DNA of 64,000 nucleotides from Deefgea tanakiae (lineage in GTDB: Bacteria; Pseudomonadota; Gammaproteobacteria; Burkholderiales; Chitinibacteraceae), in contig NZ_CP081150.1 in assembly GCF_019665765.1 (NCBI RefSeq), forward strand, positions 3,100,001-3,164,000, given 5' to 3'. The notes below the pieces were generated by a model that did not search any database, had not been told where the DNA came from, and saw nothing but the letters and a program-made list of their open reading frames with translations. Below, piece by piece: positions 1 to 9,306 of this stretch. A program made the position numbers and the translations under genes. The number at the start of each line of letters is the position of its first letter. The first letter of the stretch is position 1.

Positions 1-1
1 A

Positions 2-178
2 TTCGCCATGCCATTTGTCACGATTGAAGACGTTGTTGTGATCGATGAAAACACGCTTGGCGTACTCAATGACAACAACTATCCATTCAGCGTCGGTCGC
101 CATATGGGAACAAAGCAAGCAGATGACAATGAGTTTATGTTGATTAAATTGCCAGTGCCGTTGAAGCTTGCAAAATAA
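2..178 (+). CDS. Esterase-like/phytase-like protein, C-terminal end (partial)
   Basis: Only the last 58 codons are in the window; the gene enters from the left edge in frame 2 and stops with TAA at 176-178. The visible segment contains VVIDENTLGVLNDNNYPFS-GR, which matches the closing beta-propeller blade of the 'esterase-like activity of phytase' family (large secreted or periplasmic proteins). The catalytic region lies outside the window, so activity cannot be judged. A strong hairpin terminator follows 17 bases later. Confidence 0.6.
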   Translation, partial: FAMPFVTIEDVVVIDENTLGVLNDNNYPFSVGRHMGTKQADDNEFMLIKLPVPLKLAK

Positions 179-195
179 CTAAACGTAGTCCTTAT

Positions 196-226
196 AAAAG
201 CTGGCTAGTGGTTCTAGCCAGCTTTT
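196..226 (+). terminator. Rho-independent terminator
   Basis: Perfect 13-bp stem (AAAAGCTGGCTAG, 196-208; CTAGCCAGCTTTT, starting at 214) with a 5-base loop, ending in a T run. It closes the esterase-like gene. Confidence 0.9.
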
Positions 227-235
227 TATTTGCTT

Positions 236-609
236 TCAAGTTACCGCCAAAAGATCACTCTCGCTTAGCGAATGTACGAGCAAGTGCATACTCTCACGCA
301 GTTTTTCTATGTCGAGCATGGGCTGGTTTTGTGCAATGAGGATTGTGGCTCTTTCCATTGTGATGTTGTAAAAATCATCGACCATTTTGCGTATTGACCA
401 TGCAGCGCCATTGCCCACAGTTCGCGAAACGTGCGAACTGTTGCTTCTGAGATCGCATCGACCAATAGCCATTCGACCATTTTATCTAGCCCGATCGTTT
501 GGCTTTTATCGAATTTTTTAATTTCATTTTTAAACCGCGTACGGCAAATATCGTAGAGTGCTGATGAGCGTAGCGATGTGTTCGGCTCATTCGGCGCAAT
601 TGACTGCGC
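236..609 (-). pseudogene. Remnant of a TetR/AcrR-type regulator (C-terminal part)
   Basis: Two reading frames on the minus strand together look like the ligand-binding half of a TetR-family regulator. The upstream frame (about 609 to 400) reads PNTSLRSSALYDICRTRF...VEWLLVDAISEATVRTFRELWAMALH. The downstream frame (about 405 to 236) continues with VDDFYNITMERATILI...LRESMHLLVHSLSE. A frameshift near 390-405 separates them. An in-frame TGA at 610-612 cuts off the upstream side, and no N-terminal HTH is visible. The family call rests on the pattern of the C-terminal helices only; that the locus is broken is seen directly. Confidence 0.5.
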
Positions 610-843
610 TCATTGCCGCCCTACGGTCCTACGATTTCATTAGGAAAACAGCTGTTTAATTTATCTGTTTGTGTTCCGTGTTTGGCTTCAATTTGATTGA
701 ATAGGCAAACGAGCAGCTTTAGTATTTTGTCTTCGGGTAAGTTTGGCTGCTTCATTGAGCGAAGCGAATTACACATAGTCGATACGTATTGCCACACAAG
801 CGTTTACTATCAATGCCTACATAGCAATACATAGCATTAAAAG

Positions 844-2817
844 TCAGAGATCCGCTTCAACCTCATTCCCACGTGCTTCGAGCCAGGCACGGCGGGAGCT
901 GGCTTCGGATTTGCTCATCAGCATATTCATCACGTCACGCGTGTTGGCGGCGACGTCAGAATGAATTGCCACGCGCATCACACGGCGGGTGTCGGGATTC
1001 ATCGTCGTGTCGAACAATTGCTCAGCATTCATTTCACCCAAGCCTTTGAAACGCGAAATATTCCACGCCGATTCGCGTAGTTTTTCACCTTTGAGCTTGT
1101 CCAAAATTGCCGTCAATTCGCCTTCGTCGAGCGCGTAAAATTTGCGCGGCGGTTTGTTTTTACCACTGCCACCCACATCAACACGGTACAGCGGTGGTTG
1201 CGCGACATAGATATGGCCATTGGCAACCAACTGCGGAAAATGACGATAAAACAACGTCAGCAGCAGTACTTGAATGTGCGAACCATCCACGTCCGCATCG
1301 GACATGATGATCACTTTGCCGTAACGCAGTCCGCTCAAATCTGCCGCGCTATCGAGCGTATGTGGATCAACGCCAATCGCAACGGCCATATCGTGAACTT
1401 CGTTATTGCCGAAAATCTGATCTTTATCGACTTCCCAAGTATTGAGCACCTTACCGCGCAAGGGCAGAATTGCTTGGAAATCTTTATCACGGCCCATTTT
1501 GGCCGAACCGCCCGCCGAATCCCCCTCGACGAGGAATAACTCGCAGCGCTCGGTTTCATCCGACGCGCAATCGGTCAATTTACCCGGCAATACGGCAACG
1601 CCAGATGACTTTTTCTTTTCGACTTTGGTCGCGTTTTTCTGCCGCGATTGCGCAGCACGAATCGCCAGTTCAGCGAGTTTTTTTCCCAAATCAACGTGCT
1701 CGTTCAACCACAATTCAAATGGCGAACGAACCATCGCGGAGACCAGCTTTAGCCCGTCACGACTGGTGAGTTTGTCTTTGGTTTGACCTTGGAACTGCGG
1801 ATCCAGTACTTTGGCCGACAATACAAATGAGCAGCGGCTGAATAAATCTTCCGGCAGTAATTTGACGCCCTTCGGCAGCAAATTATGAAAATCGATAAAT
1901 GTTTTGACGACTTGAAACACGCCATCGCGCAAGCCGCTTTCGTGCGTGCCGCCGGCTGGTGTTGGAATCAGATTCACATATGATTCGCGATTCACCGCAC
2001 CGTCTTCGGTCCACGTCAGCGCCCAAGCACAACCTTCGCCACGGCTAAAGGTTTCGTCTTCGCCCTCGATGTATTTCTCGCCTTGCAAAATCGGCACCAG
2101 CTGCGTGAAACCAGCGACTTGCTCATTCAAATAGCCGAGCAAACCATCGGGATAACACCAGCGTTTTTCCAACATTTCGCCGCTGGCTTGCTCAACCGTC
2201 AGCGTCACGATCAGACCGGGCAACAACACCGCTTTAGATTTGAGGACGTGCTCGAGATCGGCCAGTGGAATCGTGGCGCTATCAAAATACTTAGCATCGG
2301 GCTCAACAAACACGCGTGTACCGGTGTCTTTCTTCGCGCACGTGCCAAGCACAGATAGTGGCTCAATGACATCACCGCCAGAGAATACCAGACGATTGAT
2401 TTGCCCTTCGCGGCGTACTTCTACCTCTAGCCGAGTCGACAAAGCATTGGTAACCGATACACCCACGCCGTGCAAACCACCCGAGAACGCATACGCGCCG
2501 CCGTCTTTTTTGTCGAACTTGCCACCCGCATGCAATTGCGTAAACACCAACTGCACCGTCGGCACGCCCTCGTCGGGGTGTAATCCAACCGGAATGCCAC
2601 GGCCATTGTCTTGTACGCGCAGCGATTGATTGCGGTACAGCGTAACGTCGATTTGCGTTGCATAGCCACCGAGCGCTTCATCTGCCGCGTTGTCGATGAC
2701 CTCTTGGCAAATGTGCAGTGGATTGTCGGTGCGGGTGTACATGCCAGGACGGTGGCGGACAGGATCAAGGCCTTTTAAGACCTTGACGGAAGATTCGTCG
2801 TATTTAGGAGCTGCCAT
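844..2817 (-). CDS. parE: DNA topoisomerase IV subunit B
   Basis: This 657-residue protein is the ATPase/Toprim subunit of topoisomerase IV, which decatenates sister chromosomes together with ParC (encoded at 42525). GHKL ATPase motifs are visible: EVIDNAADEAL near residue 40, DNGRGIP near 72, and GLHGVGVSVTNALS near 114. The Toprim domain has LVEGDSAGG near 425 and MSDADVDGSHI near 505. Length is normal for ParE. The ATG is followed by the expected start of the family (KYDESSVKVLKGL). No Shine-Dalgarno sequence is visible: a parS-like palindrome abuts the start codon with no gap. The gene is not next to parC, and both lie near parS sites. Confidence 0.96.
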   Translation of the reverse strand: MAAPKYDESSVKVLKGLDPVRHRPGMYTRTDNPLHICQEVIDNAADEALGGYATQIDVTLYRNQSLRVQDNGRGIPVGLHPDEGVPTVQLVFTQLHAGGKFDKKDGGAYAFSGGLHGVGVSVTNALSTRLEVEVRREGQINRLVFSGGDVIEPLSVLGTCAKKDTGTRVFVEPDAKYFDSATIPLADLEHVLKSKAVLLPGLIVTLTVEQASGEMLEKRWCYPDGLLGYLNEQVAGFTQLVPILQGEKYIEGEDETFSRGEGCAWALTWTEDGAVNRESYVNLIPTPAGGTHESGLRDGVFQVVKTFIDFHNLLPKGVKLLPEDLFSRCSFVLSAKVLDPQFQGQTKDKLTSRDGLKLVSAMVRSPFELWLNEHVDLGKKLAELAIRAAQSRQKNATKVEKKKSSGVAVLPGKLTDCASDETERCELFLVEGDSAGGSAKMGRDKDFQAILPLRGKVLNTWEVDKDQIFGNNEVHDMAVAIGVDPHTLDSAADLSGLRYGKVIIMSDADVDGSHIQVLLLTLFYRHFPQLVANGHIYVAQPPLYRVDVGGSGKNKPPRKFYALDEGELTAILDKLKGEKLRESAWNISRFKGLGEMNAEQLFDTTMNPDTRRVMRVAIHSDVAANTRDVMNMLMSKSEASSRRAWLEARGNEVEADL

Positions 2818-2833
2818 TGTTTCACGTGAAACC
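2818..2833. promoter_or_regulatory. parS-like ParB binding site (15/16)
   Basis: TGTTTCACGTGAAACC matches the bacterial parS consensus TGTTTCACGTGAAACA at 15 of 16 positions. It immediately precedes the parE start codon, filling the place where a ribosome binding site would be. A second, perfect copy is at 46981 and another 15/16 copy at 44588. Confidence 0.8.
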
Positions 2834-2879
2834 GGTAAAAATGATTGGGATGAAGTCTAGCAGAGAACGGGAAAGCTTG

Positions 2880-3059
2880 AGTCCACGAAAAACACGAAAG
2901 GCACGAAAAAATCAAACGAAGAACATAAGTTTTGATTATTTTCTCGTGCTTAAAAACCGATGGAATCAATAAGTCGTTCCTTCCTGCAAGTTTTCTGTGC
3001 TGAACTTGATTCGAGCTTCTTCAGTTTAATTAGTGCATTTTTCTTGTCTTTCGTGGACT
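2880..3059. repeat. MITE-like element with terminal inverted repeats
   Basis: About 180 bp in the parE-comM gap are bounded by inverted repeats. The left end is AGTCCACGAAAAACACGAAA. The right end, on the other strand, is AGTCCACGAAAGACAAGAA, which agrees at 17 of 19 aligned positions. The interior is AT-rich with no credible gene. This fits a non-autonomous element or an intergenic palindromic repeat. No target duplication was identified and no second copy was seen in the window. Confidence 0.45.
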
Positions 3060-3117
3060 ATGGATTTTATGTATTGCCATGCAAGCCTTACTAAAAAAGA
3101 CCCACAAGGGAATACAT

Positions 3118-3765
3118 CTACTCAATGCCACGCCGATATTGAATCGCCTCAGCCAGATGCGCTTTTGTAATTGACGGGCTTTCGGCCAAATCAGCAATCG
3201 TGCGCGCTACGCGCAAGACTCGATGATAGGCGCGCGCCGACCAACCGAGCTTTTGTACTGCGCTTTGCAACAAAGCCAAGCCCGCAGCATCAGGCTGACA
3301 ATACTCGTCCAAAAATGCGCCGAGTAAAGCGGCGTTGTGCTGGCCTTGCCGAGTCTGTTGCCGTTGCCGCGCTGCGCCGACTCGCTCTCGTACCGGCAAA
3401 CTCCCTTCGCCCTCACCACGTGCCAATAACACGCTTTCAGGAATGGCGGGCACTTCGACCACCATATCGATGCGGTCAAGTAGTGGCCCAGAAATTCGTC
3501 CACGATAACGAGCGATTTGCTCAGGCGAACATCGACAGGCTTTTTGCGGGTGGCCAAGATAGCCACAGGGGCAAGGATTCATCGCAGCGACTAACTGAAA
3601 CCGAGCCGGAAACTCAGCTTGCCGTGCGGCACGGGAGATATGAATTTTGCCGTTCTCTAAAGGCTCACGCAGCACTTCTAAAACTTTGCGGTCAAATTCA
3701 GGGAGTTCATCAAGGAAGAGCACCCCGTGATGTGCGAGTGAAATCTCGCCCGGCTGCGGCACACT
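3118..3765 (-). pseudogene. comM: comM/yifB, 3' part, split by transposon
   Basis: This is the distal 216 codons (stop included) of the Mg-chelatase-like AAA+ protein ComM (YifB), a hexameric helicase that promotes branch migration during natural transformation. It begins in frame with SVPQPGEISLAHHGVLF. It then carries the Walker B stretch LFLDELPEF, the segment AAMNPCPCGYLG and the C-terminal helical domain (AYHRVLRVARTIADL). A fortuitous GTG at 3762 could start translation, but the Walker A half is 31 kb away. The 5' part is at 35092-35937. Joining the two at the GTGGC duplication gives a 497-residue ORF, the usual length for the family. Confidence 0.95.
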
Positions 3766-3770
3766 GCCAC
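3766..3770. repeat. 5-bp target site duplication, left copy
   Basis: GCCAC on the plus strand (GTGGC in the comM sense) directly precedes the left transposon end. The identical copy is at 35092-35096. A 5-bp duplication is the hallmark of Tn7-family insertion. Confidence 0.93.
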
Positions 3771-3816
3771 TGGGAAAGATTTTATTAATTAAGAATTACT
3801 CAGAATTAAATAAGAA
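3771..3816. repeat. Transposon left end with TnsB-type repeats
   Basis: This holds the terminal TGGGAAAG followed by AT-rich repeats ending in AAGAATT, CAGAATT and AAGAACC. They resemble the repeats at the right end and are probably TnsB binding sites. The arrangement is inferred from sequence similarity only. Confidence 0.7.
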
Positions 3817-3897
3817 CCCCCCCTGAAAACTGTCTATATTGGCTTAAAGGTGCAGCTATGGGCTGCGCAAATCATTGATGCTGCGCGTGTGGTAATT

Positions 3898-4584
3898 ATG
3901 CCAACAAGACGAATTACTCGAAGTCCAGTTAAGGTCACAGGGACAGTTCCTGATGGACAAGTATTTGAATCTACCCTTGAAGAAGATTTTTTCACCTTAC
4001 TGCGCTTTAATCGGCTGATCGAAAGTTTTGAGGCACAACCAGTCACCGTTGAATGGCTAGATGATGCAAAAAAGATTAGGACTTACACTCCAGACGTTTT
4101 GGTGCGCTACCGAAAAGATTTACAGGAGTCGGCAAACTTGTCGCCTGTTCTTTGTGAGGTTAAGCCTGATTTCAACGAAGCCTCGAAATCACCTCGCCGT
4201 CGAGGACCTCCACGCACTGAAAATTCAACGGAAAATGAACAGAAATGGGCCGCCGCTCGCGTATTTGCAGCAAGACGTGGCTGGGAATTCAAGGTTGTGC
4301 GCGAAAGTGAAATCCGTACGCCTTACCTGGCCAATGTGCGCTTTCTATTACGTTATGTGGAACGAGATGTAGAGTCTCGTTATGAGAGTGCGTTGTTAGC
4401 TGTGCTGGTCGAACATTCTGTGCTTTCACTTGAGGCGTGGGCAGGACAGTTATCTAAATCCTTGGAGGAACGGGCAAAGCTTCTTCCTACTTGTTATCGA
4501 TTGATCGCTTTACAAACTGTTGTTGCCGATCTTAAGGCCCCGCTTACATTGAATACTCTGATCAAAGCGAGGGGCAATGTCTAA
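3898..4584 (+). CDS. tnsA: TnsA endonuclease (Tn7-like transposition)
   Basis: A 228-residue restriction-like endonuclease that in Tn7 cleaves the 5' ends of the element, allowing cut-and-paste transposition with TnsB. The catalytic layout is visible from this start: E28 in STLEEDFF, D66 in YTPDVLV, and E87-x-K89 in CEVKPD. I chose the ATG at 3898, giving MPTRRITRSP, a typical TnsA opening, although a GTG at 3850 keeps the frame open. The gene overlaps tnsB by 8 bases. It is the first gene inside the left end, as in Tn7. Confidence 0.9.
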   Translation: MPTRRITRSPVKVTGTVPDGQVFESTLEEDFFTLLRFNRLIESFEAQPVTVEWLDDAKKIRTYTPDVLVRYRKDLQESANLSPVLCEVKPDFNEASKSPRRRGPPRTENSTENEQKWAAARVFAARRGWEFKVVRESEIRTPYLANVRFLLRYVERDVESRYESALLAVLVEHSVLSLEAWAGQLSKSLEERAKLLPTCYRLIALQTVVADLKAPLTLNTLIKARGNV

Positions 4585-6589
4585 TCAAATTCGGTTAGGT
4601 GAAAACGCACTAGTTTGTTATGAAGGCGAAAATTGGCGTATTTTGCACATTCAGAGTTTTGATCGTGTGCTTGCTGCACGAGTGCGAGATGGAAGGCCAG
4701 AGTTTCTCTCTGTTGAGAAGCTTCTGCCACCAATAACTGCAAGCGCATCGGATTCTGATTCGATTGTTGATGAGGGCGACAATTCCTCACCAAATCAAAT
4801 AAGTATGCCTCAGAGTAACGCCCGAATCATTCGGCAACTCCCTCCTGAGAGCGAGTTATCCCCAGAGCAGATTCAGGAGCGTCAAGTAGCAGTTGAAGAA
4901 TTTCAGCTACTGCTTGCGATTCAGCAGGCTGCACGAAGTGAGCGCAAGAACTTGATTCAACAACTTTGTGAACGCTTCGGTTATAACGAAGCAACTGCAT
5001 ATCGCCGTTTGCAAATAGTGAAGACTCATGGCGTAGCAGATGCACTATTGAGAAGCGTACGCTCGGATGTTGGCAAAAACCGGGTAAAGGCCGAAGTTAT
5101 TGATCTTATTCAAGAGCATCTGAAGACACATCGTTTTATTCCCACTCCCAAAACAGTTCCGGCAATATTGCAATTAATCAATGGCGTTTGCCGAAAGAAT
5201 GGCTGGCAACAGATTAGCCTTTCTACGCTTCGCAAGTTTGAGCGCGAGGTGCCGCTTAAGCAAAAATTAGAAGCTCAAGGACAAAAGAAAAAAGCTGCGG
5301 ATGCATTTCGAACCAAGGCTGGCCATTTGCCAAACAAAGACTATCCTCTAGCAATTATTCAGGTTGACCATACGCCACTCCAGATTTGTTTAGTGGATGA
5401 AATTGATCGTTTGCCGATTGGTGATCCTTGGTTGACGTTGGTTATCGATGCATATAGCCGCATGGTGCTCGGATTCTGCCTCACGTTTGACCCACCAAGT
5501 ACCTTGTCGACCGGCTTAGCTTTAGCTCATGCGTTTTTGCCTAAAGAAGATTATTTACGTGCTCAGGGTGTGCATGGTGAATGGCCCTGCTGGGGGTTTC
5601 CTGACCTCATTCTGGTCGACAATGCAGCTGAACTAAATGGTCGGATGATGCATGGTGCACGTCAGCGCTATCGTTTCACATTGCGGGATCGACCGGTAGG
5701 AGCCCCCAATTTTGGGGGGCACGTTGAGAGTGCATTTCGTACGTTCATGTATGAATTTAAAAGCGTCCCTGGTACTAAATTCTCAAATCCAGTTGAGCGT
5801 GGCGAATATGATTCTGAGGGGCGATCGATATTTACGATTGCAGAATTCGAGTCCTTTTTTACAGAGTTTTTGGTCAATGATTATCATCTGCGTGAACACT
5901 CTGGTGATGGCATGGAAGGTAAATCACCGCTGCTGAAATGGAGACAAGGCGTATTTGAGGGCGACATTATGCCTCCTACGGGGTTGCCGGACAGGCCAAG
6001 TGATCCCTTATCACTTCGTATATCTTTGATGCCATTCGAGCGTCGGACTGTACGCAATGGCGTCATCAACATTTTGGCTGAGGAATACCATAGTGGTGCT
6101 CTGACTTTGATCAGCGATGCGGTTGATCTAACAAAGACGCTTGAGGACCGAAAGTTTGAGGTTCGCTACGATCCTCGCAATATTTCAAAGGTTTGGCTCT
6201 ACTTTGTACCAAATAGTAATTATATCGAAGTGCCGTTCGCTGATCTTCGTAAAAGCCCGATTAGCCTTTGGGAGCGTGATGCGCGCAAACGAAGCAGAGG
6301 CAATCCTACGGAGCAATTCTTGGATCAACGTTATGAGAGTCAGTTACGCCGCGAGGATATGAAGGAAAGTGCCGCCAAAAGAACCAAACGTCAGCGTTTG
6401 GAAGGCGATAAGGCACGGCGTCGTGCCCAAGAGGCTTTAGTGCAGCCTGCACCTCCTATTTCCAAGGCGCAAGCTAAAACACCAGGTAAACAAAAAATAG
6501 ATCCAGATCGCTTGAAGGCGTTGCGTGATAAGGTTCGTGCTGCAGATCCATTTTCCTTAAAAAAAGAGGACTCTGATGATGACCGCTGA
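4577..6589 (+). CDS. tnsB: TnsB transposase (DDE)
   Basis: This 670-residue retroviral-integrase-fold transposase (Mu/TniA/TnsB group) binds the end repeats and cuts and joins 3' ends. The DDE triad is visible: D264 in QVDHT, D348 in LVDNA, and E384 in GGHVESAF. Upstream is a helix-turn-helix region (about 120-230) for end binding. Downstream are the beta-barrel and a basic C-terminal tail (about 590-670), which in Tn7 contacts TnsC. It overlaps tnsA upstream and tnsC downstream, so the three are translated as one operon. Confidence 0.95.
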   Translation: MSNQIRLGENALVCYEGENWRILHIQSFDRVLAARVRDGRPEFLSVEKLLPPITASASDSDSIVDEGDNSSPNQISMPQSNARIIRQLPPESELSPEQIQERQVAVEEFQLLLAIQQAARSERKNLIQQLCERFGYNEATAYRRLQIVKTHGVADALLRSVRSDVGKNRVKAEVIDLIQEHLKTHRFIPTPKTVPAILQLINGVCRKNGWQQISLSTLRKFEREVPLKQKLEAQGQKKKAADAFRTKAGHLPNKDYPLAIIQVDHTPLQICLVDEIDRLPIGDPWLTLVIDAYSRMVLGFCLTFDPPSTLSTGLALAHAFLPKEDYLRAQGVHGEWPCWGFPDLILVDNAAELNGRMMHGARQRYRFTLRDRPVGAPNFGGHVESAFRTFMYEFKSVPGTKFSNPVERGEYDSEGRSIFTIAEFESFFTEFLVNDYHLREHSGDGMEGKSPLLKWRQGVFEGDIMPPTGLPDRPSDPLSLRISLMPFERRTVRNGVINILAEEYHSGALTLISDAVDLTKTLEDRKFEVRYDPRNISKVWLYFVPNSNYIEVPFADLRKSPISLWERDARKRSRGNPTEQFLDQRYESQLRREDMKESAAKRTKRQRLEGDKARRRAQEALVQPAPPISKAQAKTPGKQKIDPDRLKALRDKVRAADPFSLKKEDSDDDR

Positions 6590-7475
6590 GCAGCGTTACC
6601 CTCATTTAGCACCTGCAGCAGCCCAGATGGCAGACGCTGATAACGCCAGTAGAATTGAATACATTCGTCGGGATCGATTTATTTGTCACAAACGAGCAGA
6701 AGAAATATTAATCGAGTTGGAAGTACTGTGCCGAATGGAAGATGCCGTACGGCCTCAAGGTCGTTTATTGGTCGGACGTTCCCTGATGGGCAAGAGCTCG
6801 ATTTTTGACGAATTTTTGCGTAATCATCGTGCCAGCGATAATCCTGATGGTGAAGCTGCGGTGGTACCTGTGCTTGTTGTTCAGTATCCAGAAGTCGCTC
6901 AGAAAGGGATATATCCTGAAATCCTGAACAAGCTTGGGGCGAAGATGCCGGCCAATTCAAAGTTACAAGATTTACGCAAAGCGGCAATCAATTTATTACA
7001 TCGTGTCGGTTTACGAATTTTGTTGATTGATGAACTTCATAATGTTTTGGAAGGCAGTGCAAATGCTCAGCGTAAAGGGCTCAATTCAATTAAGTACTTG
7101 ATGAACGAATTACGCCGGCCAGTGGTTTGTGCAGGAACGATCGAAGTTTTAAATGCAATCAAAAGTGATCCCCAGATGTACAGCCGGCTAAAACGACTTC
7201 CATTGGCACGCTTTGCCGATGACATGGATTTTTTGGAGCTGCTAGTTGGTTTTGAAATGGCCTTACCTTTGCGCAAACCATCAGGGCTAGATGATGCAGA
7301 ACTGAGTTCCCTGATATTTCAAGTTACTCGGGGCGTTGTAGGGGAAGTTTCAGACTTACTCAACAGTGCGGCAATATATGCAATTGAGGAGGAAGTCGAG
7401 TGCATTACGCTCGAAGTGTTAAAGGCAGTAACTGGGCAATGGCCATCCGATGAAGATATTGTAAAGATGCTTTGA
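6576..7475 (+). CDS. tnsC: TnsC/TniB AAA+ transposition regulator
   Basis: This 299-residue ATPase links target-site recognition by TniQ to the TnsAB transposase. Walker A is GRSLMGKS (residues 67-74) and Walker B is ILLIDELHN (D152, E153). The size fits the short TniB-like TnsC proteins rather than the 555-residue Tn7 TnsC. It overlaps the tnsB end by 14 bases and is followed 9 bases later by tniQ. Confidence 0.93.
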   Translation: MMTAEQRYPHLAPAAAQMADADNASRIEYIRRDRFICHKRAEEILIELEVLCRMEDAVRPQGRLLVGRSLMGKSSIFDEFLRNHRASDNPDGEAAVVPVLVVQYPEVAQKGIYPEILNKLGAKMPANSKLQDLRKAAINLLHRVGLRILLIDELHNVLEGSANAQRKGLNSIKYLMNELRRPVVCAGTIEVLNAIKSDPQMYSRLKRLPLARFADDMDFLELLVGFEMALPLRKPSGLDDAELSSLIFQVTRGVVGEVSDLLNSAAIYAIEEEVECITLEVLKAVTGQWPSDEDIVKML

Positions 7476-7484
7476 GCTATTCTA

Positions 7485-9047
7485 ATGCCTTCACAGATCT
7501 ATGGTCTGACCGGCGCAATTTTACCGATCCATCCTCAGCCCTATCCCGATGAATTACTTACTCATTGGTTTTTGCGGCTTGCCCACGCAAACAGCTTAAA
7601 AGCGCAAACTTTAGCAGACCGAATATTTGGCCGGTATAGCGTCTTCTGGGCGCGAGACCAGGACAAGTTTGCTTCTCCCATTGTGATTCAAAAATTGGCT
7701 GATTTGGCAGGGAAAGCACCGGAAGACATTCACGCGCTGACTTTGGCTGCATATGAGGGAACGCTATACCCTGAGCATAATGCACATGGCCATACCCGCT
7801 GGATTCTTCCTCTGGGAATCTATCACCGGACGTGGAAACGTTTTGGATTGCAGTTCTGCCCATTGTGCCTTGCCGAAGATGCAGAGCCTTATTTTAGGCG
7901 TGCTTGGAGATTGGCATTTTCGACTGTATGCGATAGGCATGGCATCTTGATGCATGACTGCTGCCATCGCTGTGGAGCACCTGTTGCGTTTTTCAGAAAT
8001 GATGTTGGGTATCGTGCGCGTCATCAATTTAAATCGTCAGCCTGCTGCAGTATATGCGGCACGGATCTTTCACGTGCCCCCGCTTACGATCCCCCTGGAA
8101 CCGATGGTCAAACTTTGGCGCAGTTGCGTTCCCTTGCCCTTGCATGTTCGACTGGATGGTGGTTTGTTGGTTCTGAAAACCTTGCATATAGCCATCTTTA
8201 CTTTGATGTTTTACATCGATTGGCTGTGTTGCTTGCTTCCGCAAGGGGCGCAAAATTATTGAAGGCAGTTGAAGATCAGATAGGAATAACTCCTCTACAT
8301 AAATATGAAACTCAGCGTAAGGTGTTCGAACTACGGTCAATCGAGGAACGTCATTGGTTGGTGCTTATGGCGCTGTGGCTGTTACAGGATTGGCCAGATC
8401 GATTTGTAAGGACATGTGAAAGTGCTCGTATGTGGAAATCTTGGCTTTTAGCAGATACCCCCCCACCCTGGTGGTTCGAACGAGTGGTGAAAGAGCAGCT
8501 AGATCATTCTCAATATTGCCCAAATGCAGAAGAAATACAGTGTGCAGCAGGTTATTTGAAGCAAAGTGGCCGCCTGGTTAAGCAAAATTCGTTACGAGAA
8601 ATAATGGGCTACCGAAATGCGAAAATGATTCAACCTTATGCAGTAAAGCCAAACTGGCATTGGCCTTGTACTGATGCTGAATATGATTGGTTGTTGATGT
8701 GTGCAGAGGAACAAATCCGTAGATTACAACCCGGTAGTTTTCAGTACCAACTGATGGAACGTGATCGGGTCATCGTTGCTTTGATGAAAGCAACGAGATG
8801 GCATGGGTCTTATATTGTGCACTTGAAGTGCATTGACATGGCTATGGTGCTTGAGATTTTACGGGATAGTCCTGACGTGCGCGGTGCGCTAGTCGATTAC
8901 GTTGAAAAAACGCGCACAGCAATGCTTGGGGATAATCATTCTGAATCATTATTTGTTGGAGGTGGGCGACATGGTTTTGGTATTGACGCTCTTGCGTACA
9001 GAATCAAGGCGCTATTTTTGATGTCCCCCCCAACTGATTCTGCTTGA
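7485..9047 (+). CDS. tniQ: TniQ/TnsD-like target selector
   Basis: A 520-residue TniQ-family protein. The N-terminal TniQ domain shows LPIHPQPYPDELLTHWFLRLAHAN. It is followed by a zinc-binding region with CPLC, C-x-RHG, CC-x-RCG and CSICG pairs (about residues 125-190), then a long C-terminal part suited to binding a specific attachment site. Its length resembles TnsD (508 residues in Tn7) rather than the short TniQ used with CRISPR effectors. The likely target is the comM sequence in which the element sits; this is inference from position. It closes the transposition operon. Confidence 0.9.
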   Translation: MPSQIYGLTGAILPIHPQPYPDELLTHWFLRLAHANSLKAQTLADRIFGRYSVFWARDQDKFASPIVIQKLADLAGKAPEDIHALTLAAYEGTLYPEHNAHGHTRWILPLGIYHRTWKRFGLQFCPLCLAEDAEPYFRRAWRLAFSTVCDRHGILMHDCCHRCGAPVAFFRNDVGYRARHQFKSSACCSICGTDLSRAPAYDPPGTDGQTLAQLRSLALACSTGWWFVGSENLAYSHLYFDVLHRLAVLLASARGAKLLKAVEDQIGITPLHKYETQRKVFELRSIEERHWLVLMALWLLQDWPDRFVRTCESARMWKSWLLADTPPPWWFERVVKEQLDHSQYCPNAEEIQCAAGYLKQSGRLVKQNSLREIMGYRNAKMIQPYAVKPNWHWPCTDAEYDWLLMCAEEQIRRLQPGSFQYQLMERDRVIVALMKATRWHGSYIVHLKCIDMAMVLEILRDSPDVRGALVDYVEKTRTAMLGDNHSESLFVGGGRHGFGIDALAYRIKALFLMSPPTDSA

Positions 9048-9306
9048 AGTTCCAAGTAGGCTTTATTTGATTTATCATGGGTTCTCTTTGAGTGATCTGT
9101 TCAAGAACCAAAATCAGTGTTTAGGCTTATCGAGAACCAATGTAGCCTTTGTCAATTAAAGCCGAAGCGTGTACACGTTGGCTATTGTCATCGTTGGTGC
9201 TTATTGTTCTAAGCGAAGCGTATTTAGATATGTCCCGAAAGTGCAGCTTAGCACCTTTGGCTTAGGAACCGAGATAATCCATACGGGTTAAATGAAGTTT
9301 TAAAAT

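Noticed and set aside
1107-2629. Several plus-strand reading frames of 60-130 residues antisense to parE
   Set aside because: They lie opposite highly conserved parE codons and have no recognisable domains or ribosome binding sites.
3118-3762. Separate 214-residue AAA-type gene starting at GTG 3762
   Set aside because: It is the 3' half of comM; the frame joins the 5' half exactly at the target duplication.
7485-9047. CRISPR-associated (CAST-type) TniQ
   Set aside because: The protein is 520 residues with a long C-terminal part, like TnsD, and no Cas genes or repeat-spacer array occur in the element.
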